Notes under the pieces: model-generated
Told to the model about the DNA's origin: nothing
Seen by the model: only the letters and a program-made list of their open reading frames with translations
The model's database searches: none
Part shown: positions 9,003-18,339 of the stretch, piece by piece
Layout of the letters: the number at the start of each line of letters is the position of its first letter
Position numbering within the stretch: the stretch's first letter is position 1
Assembly (NCBI GenBank): GCA_026707905.1
Contig: JAPOVY010000034.1
Span: 1-37,241, forward strand
DNA length: 37,241 bases
Direction: 5' to 3'
Source: Gammaproteobacteria bacterium
GTDB lineage: Bacteria; Pseudomonadota; Gammaproteobacteria; Pseudomonadales; Azotimanducaceae
Made by a program: the position numbers and the translations under genes

Positions 9003-9422
9003 ATGCTAGTGGTAGATACGCCGATCCTATCCGAGCTGATGCGTCCCGATCCGATACTAAGAGTGTTAGATTGGTTCAATGCGATTCCTGCATCAGAAAT
9101 GTACGTTACGCCGATAACGGAAGCTGAGATTCGTATCGGTTTGGCATATCTTCCAGATAGCGCTCGTCGCCGGCGTATGTTGGAGTCAATCGAACGACTA
9201 TTCGATAGATTTTTCGCAGGACGAATCCTCACCTTTGATCGACCAGCGACGCGCATACTTGCAGAATTCGCCGCGATACGTCGATCGATTGGTCGGCCAC
9301 TGCCGTTCGCTGACGGTCAAATTGCTGCAATTGCTCGCACGCACGACATGATTGTGGCAACTCGCAATGTAAAAGACTTCGATGGTCTTCAGTTGCAGAT
9401 CGTCAATCCGTGGGAAAACTGA
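9003..9422 (+). CDS. fitB: FitB/VapC-like PIN-domain toxin
   Basis: A 139-residue PIN-domain ribonuclease toxin. The start is the ATG at 9003, ten bases after the fitA stop, with GAGG overlapping that stop as ribosome-binding site. Acidic metal-binding residues are visible: D5 in MLVVDTPILSELMRP, E42 in ITEAEIRIG, D104 in PFADGQIAAIA, and the end VATRNVKDFDGLQLQIVNPW with D125. These are diagnostic for FitB. Two small deviations from the usual consensus are seen: DTP instead of DTN at residues 5-7, and ADGQ instead of ADAQ. Such toxins cleave RNA, often tRNA, when the antitoxin is degraded. Confidence 0.9.
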   Translation: MLVVDTPILSELMRPDPILRVLDWFNAIPASEMYVTPITEAEIRIGLAYLPDSARRRRMLESIERLFDRFFAGRILTFDRPATRILAEFAAIRRSIGRPLPFADGQIAAIARTHDMIVATRNVKDFDGLQLQIVNPWEN

Positions 9423-9606
9423 GCATCGTTCATTCGGCGGCAGAATTGCCTCGAACATTAGCAATCTCTCGTTCGGTATAGACACGTCATACGGTATGGC
9501 ACCAACAAACTATGAGATCGCAGACTGTTTTTGTTCAAGTACTAATCAATTGACATGCGCGGTACACGGAAGCACAGTTTAGGCAACAACGTTTCTTGTG
9601 AAATAG

Positions 9607-10098
9607 ATGCTCAAGATTGAAGTCATAGAAGGCGATATCACGACACAGACGACCGACGCGGTGGTAAACGCGGCTAACGCAGATCTAATGGGTGGTACCG
9701 GAGTGAACGGTGCAATTCATCGAGCTGCAGGACCTGAACTTACGAATGCGCTTCGGGATATTGGAGGTTGCCATACTGGCGATGCGGTGATCACCTCTGG
9801 ATTTGAGATGCAATGTCGATACATCATCCATGCCGTCGGTCCGATTTGGCACGGTGGCGGTTTGGGTGAAGAAGCGCTCTTGGCAAGGTGCTATCGAACT
9901 TGCCTTGATCTCGCGGTGAAACACGAACTTTCGTCAATCTCGTTTCCGTCGATCTCGACAGGCGTCTATGGGTATCCACCACATTTGGCCGTTCCGGTTG
10001 CTGTCAACACAATCAGAGAGCACTCAAGAATCCGGCTCGTACGATTTGTTGCTTTCGATAATCGCATGTATGAACTGTTCTTGAATGAGGTCGGCTGA
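9607..10098 (+). CDS. Macro-domain protein (MacroD/YmdB-like) with Asp-to-Asn change
   Basis: A 163-residue single macro domain, which binds ADP-ribose. The YmdB-like motifs are in order: VIEGDITTQTTDAVVNAANADLM (residues 6-28) with the conserved N24, GGTGVNGAIHRAAGP (29-43), then HAVGPIWHGG and ISFPSISTGVYGYP. YmdB/MacroD enzymes hydrolyse O-acetyl-ADP-ribose or remove ADP-ribose from proteins, and use the Asn and Asp equivalent to YmdB N25 and D35. Here the Asp position is Asn34 (codon AAC), so hydrolysis may be weak or lost while binding may remain. The stop TGA overlaps the ATG of the avidin-like gene (ATGA), so the two proteins are probably made together. The start has no strong ribosome-binding site. 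Confidence 0.9.
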   Translation: MLKIEVIEGDITTQTTDAVVNAANADLMGGTGVNGAIHRAAGPELTNALRDIGGCHTGDAVITSGFEMQCRYIIHAVGPIWHGGGLGEEALLARCYRTCLDLAVKHELSSISFPSISTGVYGYPPHLAVPVAVNTIREHSRIRLVRFVAFDNRMYELFLNEVG

Positions 10099-10442
10099 TG
10101 GAATGGGTTGGCACCTGGGAAAACCAGAACGGATCACGATTGGTGATCGATGTATTCGAAGGATCACACTTCTACGGTTCGTTTGAATCGAAAAAGGGTC
10201 GCGCTGTCGAGGGCCAGAGCTATCCGGTTCACGGCTCGATCAACGACGAACTCATCGGATTCGTCGTCGACTTTGGCGAAGTCGGCTCACTCGTTAATTT
10301 CAGTGGCAGGACAAGTGACGATGGCGCAATCCACACCTTGTGGGTACTAACAAGAGAGTACGTAGACGAAGAACACACGCGTAAGACACAACCTTGGAAT
10401 AGTTTCATGGTCAATAGTGATATATTCCACAAGATTACGTGA
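10098..10442 (+). CDS. Avidin/streptavidin-family protein without signal peptide
   Basis: A 114-residue protein of the avidin family. It aligns with the streptavidin barrel from the first strand: WVGTWENQNGSRLVI (3-17), FYGSFESKKG (25-34), LIGFVVDF (52-59), LVNFSGR (65-71), IHTLWVLTREY (78-88) and QPWNSFMVNSDIF (98-110). Compared with streptavidin biotin contacts, N23, S27, S45, S88, W108, W120 and D128 have identical equivalents (N9, S13, S31, S64, W82, W100, D108). Y43, W79 and W92 are Phe (F29, F59, F68), and T90 is Val (V66). Known avidins are mostly secreted; this one begins inside the first strand with no signal sequence, so it should be cytoplasmic. The ATG overlaps the macro gene stop. 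Whether it binds biotin or another ligand is unknown. Confidence 0.85.
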   Translation: MEWVGTWENQNGSRLVIDVFEGSHFYGSFESKKGRAVEGQSYPVHGSINDELIGFVVDFGEVGSLVNFSGRTSDDGAIHTLWVLTREYVDEEHTRKTQPWNSFMVNSDIFHKIT

Positions 10443-10456
10443 GCTATATTCCGCAC

Positions 10457-10490
10457 GTGACCGGCTGCGCTCAGGTCACATGCTTGAGCG
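10457..10490 (+). other. Potential H-type pseudoknot in the avidin–tRNA-Leu gap
   Basis: Two six-base stems interleave in the order A-B-A'-B'. A is GTGACC (10457-10462), B is CGCTCA (10468-10473), A' is GGTCAC (10474-10479) and B' is TGAGCG (10485-10490). Loops are 5, 0 and 5 bases, a geometry compatible with a classical H-type pseudoknot. Alternatively only one stem forms at a time, and either could act as a weak terminator for the macro-avidin transcript; no T-run follows. It could be chance. Confidence 0.35.
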
Positions 10491-10515
10491 GATTAAATGA
10501 GCAAATCTAGTGCTG

Positions 10516-10524
10516 TGCGATAAT
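10516..10524 (+). promoter_or_regulatory. Extended -10 promoter element for tRNA-Leu
   Basis: TGCGATAAT matches the extended -10 form (TG-n-TATAAT) with one mismatch, and ends 12 bases before the tRNA 5' end. That would give a very short leader. No good -35 box is seen at the right distance. Confidence 0.45.
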
Positions 10525-10536
10525 CTTTGAAAACGA

Positions 10537-10623
10537 GCCTGAGTGGCGAAATTGGTATACGCGCTAGATTCAAAATCTAGTGGTGGCAACACCGTGAGAG
10601 TTCGAGTCTCTCCTCAGGCACCA
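10537..10623 (+). tRNA. tRNA-Leu (anticodon CAA)
   Basis: An 87-base class II tRNA including an encoded CCA end. The acceptor arms GCCTGAG and CTCAGGC pair perfectly, followed by discriminator A and CCA. The anticodon stem CTAGA/TCTAG encloses the loop TTCAAAA, giving anticodon CAA, which reads UUG. A long variable arm (TGGTGGCAACACCG) and a T-arm with GTTCGAGTC are present. A tRNA-Leu just upstream of queA is, as I recall, also the Pseudomonas arrangement. Confidence 0.97.
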
Positions 10624-10635
10624 AGCGTCACAAGA

Positions 10636-11340
10636 CTAATCACCGTACGCGCCCATTAAGACCGGTCTGATAACACCAGTCCAGATTGCATAGCCGTTCG
10701 CGTTCATGTGAAGTCCATCGTCAACCAGTAGGTCAGCTTTGATCTTGCCATCGTCGTTCAGCATCGGTGTGCTGGTGTCGAGGAATCGCACATGATCGTG
10801 TTCGTCGGCGAGCTCTCGTAGTGCGTTGTTGACTTCGTCCATCGTGGACCAAAGGTTCGCTCGAAGAATCGATGGCTTGACCGCGATAAAGTAGACATCG
10901 GTTTCCGGAAGGCGCGTCATAAGGTGATCTACGAAGTCGCGATACTCCGCGATTATTTCATCAGGTTGTTTCCCCGCAGCGACGTCGTTATCGCCTTCAT
11001 AGATCAGAACGGCTCGAGGGTCGTACGGTGTAACAATGCGATCGCGAAACATGTTGAGTTCGAACATTTGTGAGCCACCAAATCCTCGGTTTAGGACAGT
11101 AAGAGGCGCCATGTCCTCGGTCAGTGACCTCCAGAACACGATGCTCGAGCTGCCAGTAAACAGTATCGCATTCTGTGGCGGTGGATTTGCTTCGTCTGCC
11201 GCTTCAAATTGTTGAATGGCAGGCTCCCATCTGCTTTCGACTACCTCATGATCCTCGGCGATATAGACGATTGCCGCGCATGTCGCTAGCGTTACAAAAA
11301 TAATGCGGAAAATTCGTCGATGTTTAACGGTTACACTCAT
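10636..11340 (-). CDS. SGNH/GDSL-type hydrolase, membrane-anchored or secreted
   Basis: A 234-residue protein from the ATG at 11340; a GTG one codon earlier is possible. A basic start (MSVTVKHRRIFR) and hydrophobic segment (IIFVTLATCAAIVYIA) form a signal anchor or signal peptide, placing the enzyme outside the inner membrane. SGNH blocks are in order: block I FTGSSSIVFW with the nucleophile Ser in GSS (63-65), block II NRGFGGSQ, block III YEGDNDVAAG, and block V DDGLHMNANGY with the Asp and His of the triad. Members are esterases or lipases acting on lipids, acyl-sugars or acetylated glycans; the substrate here is unknown. The gene converges on tRNA-Leu and is divergent from queA. Confidence 0.85.
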   Translation of the reverse strand: MSVTVKHRRIFRIIFVTLATCAAIVYIAEDHEVVESRWEPAIQQFEAADEANPPPQNAILFTGSSSIVFWRSLTEDMAPLTVLNRGFGGSQMFELNMFRDRIVTPYDPRAVLIYEGDNDVAAGKQPDEIIAEYRDFVDHLMTRLPETDVYFIAVKPSILRANLWSTMDEVNNALRELADEHDHVRFLDTSTPMLNDDGKIKADLLVDDGLHMNANGYAIWTGVIRPVLMGAYGD

Positions 11341-11393
11341 CACGCAACTCGGGTGCCCGGGAACAAAATCTTAATGACGCTCGTCACGTCGTA

Positions 11394-13506
<2,113 letters not shown>

Positions 13507-13526
13507 ACTCAACACGTCGCGTCGCG

Positions 13527-13533
13527 TAGGAGG
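13527..13533 (+). promoter_or_regulatory. Strong ribosome-binding site fixing the yajC start
   Basis: TAGGAGG is close to a perfect Shine-Dalgarno sequence. It lies 6 bases before a GTG at 13540 and so decides that GTG, not the ATG at 13552, is the yajC start. Confidence 0.85.
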
Positions 13534-13539
13534 TCTCTC

Positions 13540-13836
13540 GTGGACTATACGATGATCATTTTCTTGGTTGCGATGATCGCAATCTTTTATTTCTTAATCA
13601 TTCGACCGCAAAGCAAGCGGCGAAAGGAACAAGCGGCTCTGATGGCCGGTTTGTCGGTAGGAGACGAAGTCGTGAGTATCGGCGGCATCATGGGTGAAAT
13701 CACGAAAGTCGATGAGAACTACGCTTTCGTGCAGGTTGCCGACAAGGTTGAACTGCGGTTTCAAAAGGCTGCCATCTCCTCAACGTTACCGAAGGGTACG
13801 CTCAAAGAACTACCCGAAAACAAAGCTTCCGCTTAA
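13540..13836 (+). CDS. yajC: Preprotein translocase accessory subunit YajC
   Basis: A 98-residue inner-membrane protein. One membrane helix near the start (IIFLVAMIAIFYFLII) is followed by RPQSKRRKEQAALMAGLSVGDEVVSIGGIMGEITKV and VEL-RFQKAAI, the classic YajC pattern. YajC associates with SecDF and SecYEG to help protein export. The GTG start is set by the strong ribosome-binding site at 13527-13533. secD follows after 9 bases, in the conserved order. Confidence 0.96.
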   Translation: MDYTMIIFLVAMIAIFYFLIIRPQSKRRKEQAALMAGLSVGDEVVSIGGIMGEITKVDENYAFVQVADKVELRFQKAAISSTLPKGTLKELPENKASA

Positions 13837-13845
13837 TAGGCGCTA

Positions 13846-15768
13846 ATGCCCGATAATCGCGTATTCGGCCAAAACCTATTTGGCACGAAGACACCTTTAG
13901 ATCAACCATACCGATATCCATTGTGGCGGTACATCATCGCGTTAGGTGTCTTGGTACTTGGGATACTGTACGCCTTGCCGAATCTTTACCCACCCGACCA
14001 CGCAGTACAAATAGAAGTCGATAACTCACCAACCGTCATTGGTACGCGATTCACTGCGCAAGCACGCGACTTGCTTGAGACCGAAGATATCGAGGTTAAA
14101 CGGGCAGCGCTAACCCAGCGCGGAAGTCAAATTCATCTATATAACGAACTCGACCAGATTCGCGCAAAAAATCTACTTGAATCGCGACTAAATCCCGTCG
14201 GCATGGAACGCCAGTTCGTTATCGCATTGAATTTAGCGCCGACAACACCTCAGTGGTTGCGCGATATCGGGTCCAAGCCGATGACGCTGGGCTTGGATTT
14301 GGCAGGGGGCATCCACTTCGTTTTGCAGGTCGACATGCGGAGCGCGATCAGCAAGCAACTCAATGACGAAGCCGATAAAGCGACGACTTTATTACGCGAA
14401 GAGAACATCCGCTATATTGCGAGTGAAGACTTTGTTTCCGAATCGGCAGTCCATATCCCGTTCGCTGATGAGAACCGGCGGGCGGAAGCGATGACGGTGT
14501 TGGAAGCGTCATACGGACCGCCGAATCACGTGATTGAGGAGGTTGAATGGCGCGGCGCGCCTGCGATTCAGATTACATTGACGCAGGATCGTTTCAATGA
14601 GATCGAAGACGCCGCAATCGAGCAAAACCTCACCGGCTTGCGTAATCGTGTGAACGAAATCGGCGTTGCGGAACCGCTCGTACAACGTCTGGGCAGCTCG
14701 CGCATCGTGATCGAATTACCAGGGGTACAAGACAGTTCAGAGGCGAAACGCATTCTGGATAAATTCGCGACCCTCGAGTTTCGACTTGAAGCTTCGGTAA
14801 CTGATCGACCCTCGCAGATCGAGGTACTACCTTACGAAGGCGTTGATGTACGGTTACTGAAAGAGAACATCGTGACGGGCGACAATGTCGTTGATGCTCA
14901 ACAGGCTCGAGATCCTGAGACCTCTCTGCCGCAAGTCAATATGCAGTTTGACAGCATTGGTGGCGAACGGATCAACCGTGCGACCGCGCCGAACATCGGT
15001 CGTCGCATGGGCATCATTTTTATTGAGCAACGCCCGGTTATCGTCAATGAAGTTGTCAATGGGGAGCGTGTAGAACGCACAAAGATTGAGACGTCTCGAC
15101 GCCTAATCAGCGTCGCGACCATCCAAGGCGCTCTTTCCTACAACTCACGGATCACAGGCATCTCTGTGCGAGATGCACAAGAACTCGCGATCCTGTTACG
15201 AGCCGGAGCGCTAGCTGCGCCGATGTATTTCGTTGAGGAACGTACGGTTGGTGCGTCACTCGGAGATGAGAACATCGACCGAGGGATGCTAGCAGTGGTC
15301 ATCGGTTTATCGATGGTAGCGATTTTCATGATCGTCTACTACAAGGTGTTTGGCGTCATCGCAGACATTTGCTTGACGATGAACATGATCGTGCTTGTCG
15401 CGGTGATGTCACTGTTAGGCGCAACGCTCACGTTACCAGGTATCGCCGGAATCGTGTTAACGGTGGGTATGGCGGTAGACGCCAACGTGCTCATATTTTC
15501 TCGGATCAGAGAAGAGCTGAAGCGATCCCCACCTGCGACTGCAATCAAGAATGGCTACGATCGTGCGTTTGTGACGATTCTCGATGCCAACATCACGACG
15601 CTCTTCGTTGCATTGATCCTCCTTGCTATCGGAAGCGGTCCGGTGGCGGGTTTCGCCGTCACACTATCCATCGGCATCGTTACATCCATGTTCACGTCGA
15701 TTTTCGTGTCACGCGGATTGGTGCATCTGGTCTACGGCAATCGAGCAGTTAGGACGGTCTGGATATGA
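13846..15768 (+). CDS. secD: Protein translocase subunit SecD
   Basis: A 640-residue inner-membrane protein, slightly longer than E. coli SecD (615). It has one N-terminal helix (YIIALGVLVLGILYALPNLYP), the LGLDLAGGIHFVLQVD motif, a large periplasmic region with GLRNRVNEIGVAEPLVQRLG and IVIELPGVQD, then five C-terminal helices beginning near MLAVVIGLSMVAIFMIVYY. GMAVDANVLIFSRIREEL is the RND-type motif with the Asp needed for proton-driven action. SecDF pulls exported chains from the SecYEG channel using the proton gradient. secF starts within its stop codon. The N-terminal 15 or so residues are longer than usual; a later start is possible. Confidence 0.96.
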   Translation: MPDNRVFGQNLFGTKTPLDQPYRYPLWRYIIALGVLVLGILYALPNLYPPDHAVQIEVDNSPTVIGTRFTAQARDLLETEDIEVKRAALTQRGSQIHLYNELDQIRAKNLLESRLNPVGMERQFVIALNLAPTTPQWLRDIGSKPMTLGLDLAGGIHFVLQVDMRSAISKQLNDEADKATTLLREENIRYIASEDFVSESAVHIPFADENRRAEAMTVLEASYGPPNHVIEEVEWRGAPAIQITLTQDRFNEIEDAAIEQNLTGLRNRVNEIGVAEPLVQRLGSSRIVIELPGVQDSSEAKRILDKFATLEFRLEASVTDRPSQIEVLPYEGVDVRLLKENIVTGDNVVDAQQARDPETSLPQVNMQFDSIGGERINRATAPNIGRRMGIIFIEQRPVIVNEVVNGERVERTKIETSRRLISVATIQGALSYNSRITGISVRDAQELAILLRAGALAAPMYFVEERTVGASLGDENIDRGMLAVVIGLSMVAIFMIVYYKVFGVIADICLTMNMIVLVAVMSLLGATLTLPGIAGIVLTVGMAVDANVLIFSRIREELKRSPPATAIKNGYDRAFVTILDANITTLFVALILLAIGSGPVAGFAVTLSIGIVTSMFTSIFVSRGLVHLVYGNRAVRTVWI

Positions 15769-16679
15769 ACCTCAACATTGACTTTATGGCGCATCGCCAT
15801 CTCGCGACGGTTCTATCAGGTGTTTTCTTAATTGCATCGATTGTCGCGTTCGTTTGGCTTGGCGTAAACCGAGGACTCGATTTCACCGGTGGCGTATTGG
15901 TGGAGTTAGCTTTCGAAGAACCGGTGGATCCCGTCTACGTGAGGTCGATACTCGCAACCAACGGCTACGTCGATGCGGTTGTGCAAAGTATGGGTAGTGA
16001 AACAGAAGTACAGGTTCGCGTACCTCCGATTCCTGGCGTTGATCAATCGAACGTCGGTGACAACATTAGGTCGTCACTCGATGAGGGCATTGGTGCTACC
16101 GACCTTCGACGCTCAGAGTTCGTTGGTCCGACGGTCGGTGAGGAACTGACGGAAAAAGGCGGGCTCGCACTCCTGGTCGCACTCGGTATGGTGTTGTTGT
16201 ACATCATGCTTCGTTTCACCGGTAAGTTTGCGCTTGGCGCGGTTGTCGCGCTGGTACACGACGTCATAATCGTGGTAGGGCTCTTCTGCATGTTCGGCTG
16301 GACGTTCAATCTTGCGGAGTTAGCGGCGTTACTAGCCGTGATCGGTTATTCGCTAAACGACACGATCGTGGTGTCTGACCGAATTAGGGAGAATTTCAGA
16401 ACGGTCCGTCGGCGCAATCCGGTCGAGATCATCAATTTGTCCTTGAACCAGATGCTTGGTCGGACGTTGGTAACGTCATTGACGACGTTGTTGGTTTTAC
16501 TTGCACTCTTGTTGGCAGGTGGAGAGCAAATCTCGGGCTTTGCGACGGCTCTGACCATTGGTGTCGTGATTGGTACATATTCGTCGATTTACGTCGCCGC
16601 AAACTTGCTGCTCATGCTCAACATCACGAGTGACGATTTGGCGTTACCTCAAAAAGAGGGTAGTGGCGAAGTCGTCTAA
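15765..16679 (+). CDS. secF: Protein translocase subunit SecF
   Basis: A 304-residue inner-membrane partner of SecD. The ATG overlaps the secD stop (ATGA). The first helix (VLSGVFLIASIVAFVWL) precedes the family motif RGLDFTGGVLVELAF. Five helices follow: LALLVALGMVLLYIMLRF, then ALGAVVALVHDVIIVVGLF, the segment AALLAVIGYSLNDTIVVSDRIRENF with the conserved Asp, then RTLVTSLTTLLVLLALLL and ALTIGVVIGTYSSIYVA. It closes the queA-tgt-yajC-secD-secF operon and converges on the SuhB-like gene 16 bases away. I see only a very short hairpin between them, so the terminator may lie in the genes or be Rho-dependent. Confidence 0.96.
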   Translation: MNLNIDFMAHRHLATVLSGVFLIASIVAFVWLGVNRGLDFTGGVLVELAFEEPVDPVYVRSILATNGYVDAVVQSMGSETEVQVRVPPIPGVDQSNVGDNIRSSLDEGIGATDLRRSEFVGPTVGEELTEKGGLALLVALGMVLLYIMLRFTGKFALGAVVALVHDVIIVVGLFCMFGWTFNLAELAALLAVIGYSLNDTIVVSDRIRENFRTVRRRNPVEIINLSLNQMLGRTLVTSLTTLLVLLALLLAGGEQISGFATALTIGVVIGTYSSIYVAANLLLMLNITSDDLALPQKEGSGEVV

Positions 16680-16695
16680 CTACCGCGAATCGCGA

Positions 16696-17460
16696 CTACA
16701 CAGCAGCGACCGGTGATTGCTTTACGCGTTCTGCAACGAGTTTGCGGTGCAAGTACGTGTTGCCTGCGATTAGGCCATCGTCAGAAGCGGACCATTCACC
16801 ACCGTTCAACGTGGACGCAAATCCACCTGCTTCGCGGATAAAAAGTCTCGCGAACTGAAAGTGGAACGTTGAAGCGTTCGTATACGCCAATCCATCGAAT
16901 CGTCCGCACGCTGTGTTCGAGATATCAAGTCCGAGACAACCAGAGACCCGTGTCGTGAGTCGTAGTGTCGAGAAGTCCGTAATCGTATTGGGGCCGTCAA
17001 GCGCTACGAATGCACCACTTGTGGTCCGTGTATCGCTTACACGCATTCTGCCATCGGTTGTGAAACACCCTTCTCGACGTGTAACGTGGAAATGACCGTC
17101 ACGAAAATGATCGACGATCAATGCGTGCTGAAGTCGATCGGCGCGTGAAATGCCGACTAATGTGCAAAAATGGTCAAAGCGACGCATGAAGTTCATTCGC
17201 CCGCAGATCGGTTCGACGATCCAGCTGGTCTCAGCGCTAGATTGCCCCGTGAAATTAGCGGACGCGACGACTTCATGCTCCGGATAGGAGCGTTGAATAG
17301 TGTTAGATATCGTGCGCAATGCGCGATCGCACGTACGCTGAAAATACGCTTCGCTAGCAGCTGAAATCGAGCGCGACGAAGGCGCATTAGGCGCGCGAGC
17401 CATCAGCTCGCGACCTGCCGCACGCACCGCTTGAGTCGCGATTCTTAGGATGGGTTGCAC
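16696..17460 (-). CDS. Degenerate SuhB / inositol monophosphatase-like protein
   Basis: A 254-residue protein from the GTG at 17460. Upstream reading in the same frame enters trmJ and has no family similarity. Order (secF, this gene, trmJ) and the start VQPILRIATQAVRAAGREL identify it as the SuhB orthologue. The fold is preserved, for example GFAS after IREAGG and ACGRFDG. The metal ligands are not: the WIDPLDGTTNF motif reads WIVEPICGRMNF (80-91), the EE of the first ligand pair reads AS/SA near residue 67, and the WDxAAG motif reads FHFQFA (H200 for Asp). It is therefore very unlikely to be a phosphatase. E. coli SuhB also acts without catalysis in rRNA antitermination complexes, and that role may be what is kept here. 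Confidence 0.8.
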   Translation of the reverse strand: MQPILRIATQAVRAAGRELMARAPNAPSSRSISAASEAYFQRTCDRALRTISNTIQRSYPEHEVVASANFTGQSSAETSWIVEPICGRMNFMRRFDHFCTLVGISRADRLQHALIVDHFRDGHFHVTRREGCFTTDGRMRVSDTRTTSGAFVALDGPNTITDFSTLRLTTRVSGCLGLDISNTACGRFDGLAYTNASTFHFQFARLFIREAGGFASTLNGGEWSASDDGLIAGNTYLHRKLVAERVKQSPVAAV

Positions 17461-17513
17461 GTGAAAAATTCTAGCATTGACGTTGCCACAGCGCAGTTGA
17501 CGGGAGCGAAGAC

Positions 17514-18236
17514 TTGGAAATACGAATAGTTCTTGTTGAACCGTCTCATCCGGGCAATATTGGTGCGACGGCGCGAGCAATGAAGACGATGGATCTATCG
17601 TCGCTGTATTTAGTAAACCCGAAACGCTTCCCAGATCCACAGGCTGACTGGCGGGCCGCTGGTGCACTAGATGTCGTTGCGTCAGCGAAGGTTTTCGACT
17701 CACTTGAGGACGCCATCGGTGATTGTGGGTATGTGGCCGGTACCAGTGTGCGCGATCGACACATACCTTGGACGGTTAAGAGTGTTGAGGAATTCGCGCT
17801 GGATGTGGCCGGCATGCCGGAAGATTCGAAACCACTGGCAATTCTGTTTGGTCGAGAGAACAACGGGTTATCGAACGAGGAGTTAGCGATGTGTAACTTG
17901 CACGTTCGTATCCCGTCGTCGATCGTATACGGATCACTGAACTTGGCGATGGCAGTTCAAATACTGGTATACGAATTGTTCAAGGGACGTGGAAATACAG
18001 ATGTAAAAACGGGATGGGATCGTCGGCATGCCACTCATGCAGAAATTACTGCAATGTATGAGCATCTCGACCGGGTCTTGAACGCAATCGGTTTCTTCGA
18101 TCCCAGTGCGCCTAGAACCGCATTTACCAGATTTCAACGAATGTTCGGCAGAATCGAACTGGACGAAACGGAGGTACAGATATTGCGTGGCATGTTCACT
18201 CATATTGAGCGTGCTATTGCAGTACCTCGCGACTAG
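17514..18236 (+). CDS. trmJ: tRNA (cytidine/uridine-2'-O-)-methyltransferase TrmJ
   Basis: A 240-residue SPOUT-class enzyme that methylates the 2'-OH of nucleotide 32 in tRNA using S-adenosylmethionine. The N-terminus EIRIVLVEPSHPGNIGATARAMKTM carries the conserved Asn/Arg. The knot region is visible as AILFGRENNGLSNEEL and IPSSIVYGSLNLAMAVQILVYEL. The C-terminal helical tail ends in RGMFTHIERAI, as in E. coli TrmJ (246). The start is a TTG at 17514, with GGGAG ending 8 bases before it. It is divergent from the SuhB-like gene over 53 bases and precedes iscS, where cysE and iscR would normally follow. Confidence 0.94.
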   Translation: MEIRIVLVEPSHPGNIGATARAMKTMDLSSLYLVNPKRFPDPQADWRAAGALDVVASAKVFDSLEDAIGDCGYVAGTSVRDRHIPWTVKSVEEFALDVAGMPEDSKPLAILFGRENNGLSNEELAMCNLHVRIPSSIVYGSLNLAMAVQILVYELFKGRGNTDVKTGWDRRHATHAEITAMYEHLDRVLNAIGFFDPSAPRTAFTRFQRMFGRIELDETEVQILRGMFTHIERAIAVPRD

Positions 18237-18339
18237 ACGTTCCTATCCGCTGGATTTTTACCGCTGTGACCAGAGCTTACGCACCATAAAATTGAGTGCT
18301 AACGCCTTGCTTTTACGGCCCATTTAGCGGCTTCTACGT

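Noticed and set aside
10537..10623. tRNA-Leu as attachment site for the macro-avidin block
   Set aside because: Integration into a tRNA 3' end would place an island downstream of it. The block lies upstream, and I found no duplicated tRNA end or integrase.
17461..17703. Longer 335-residue form of the SuhB-like protein
   Set aside because: The extra 81 residues are antisense to trmJ and unlike the family; the GTG at 17460 gives the standard N-terminus.
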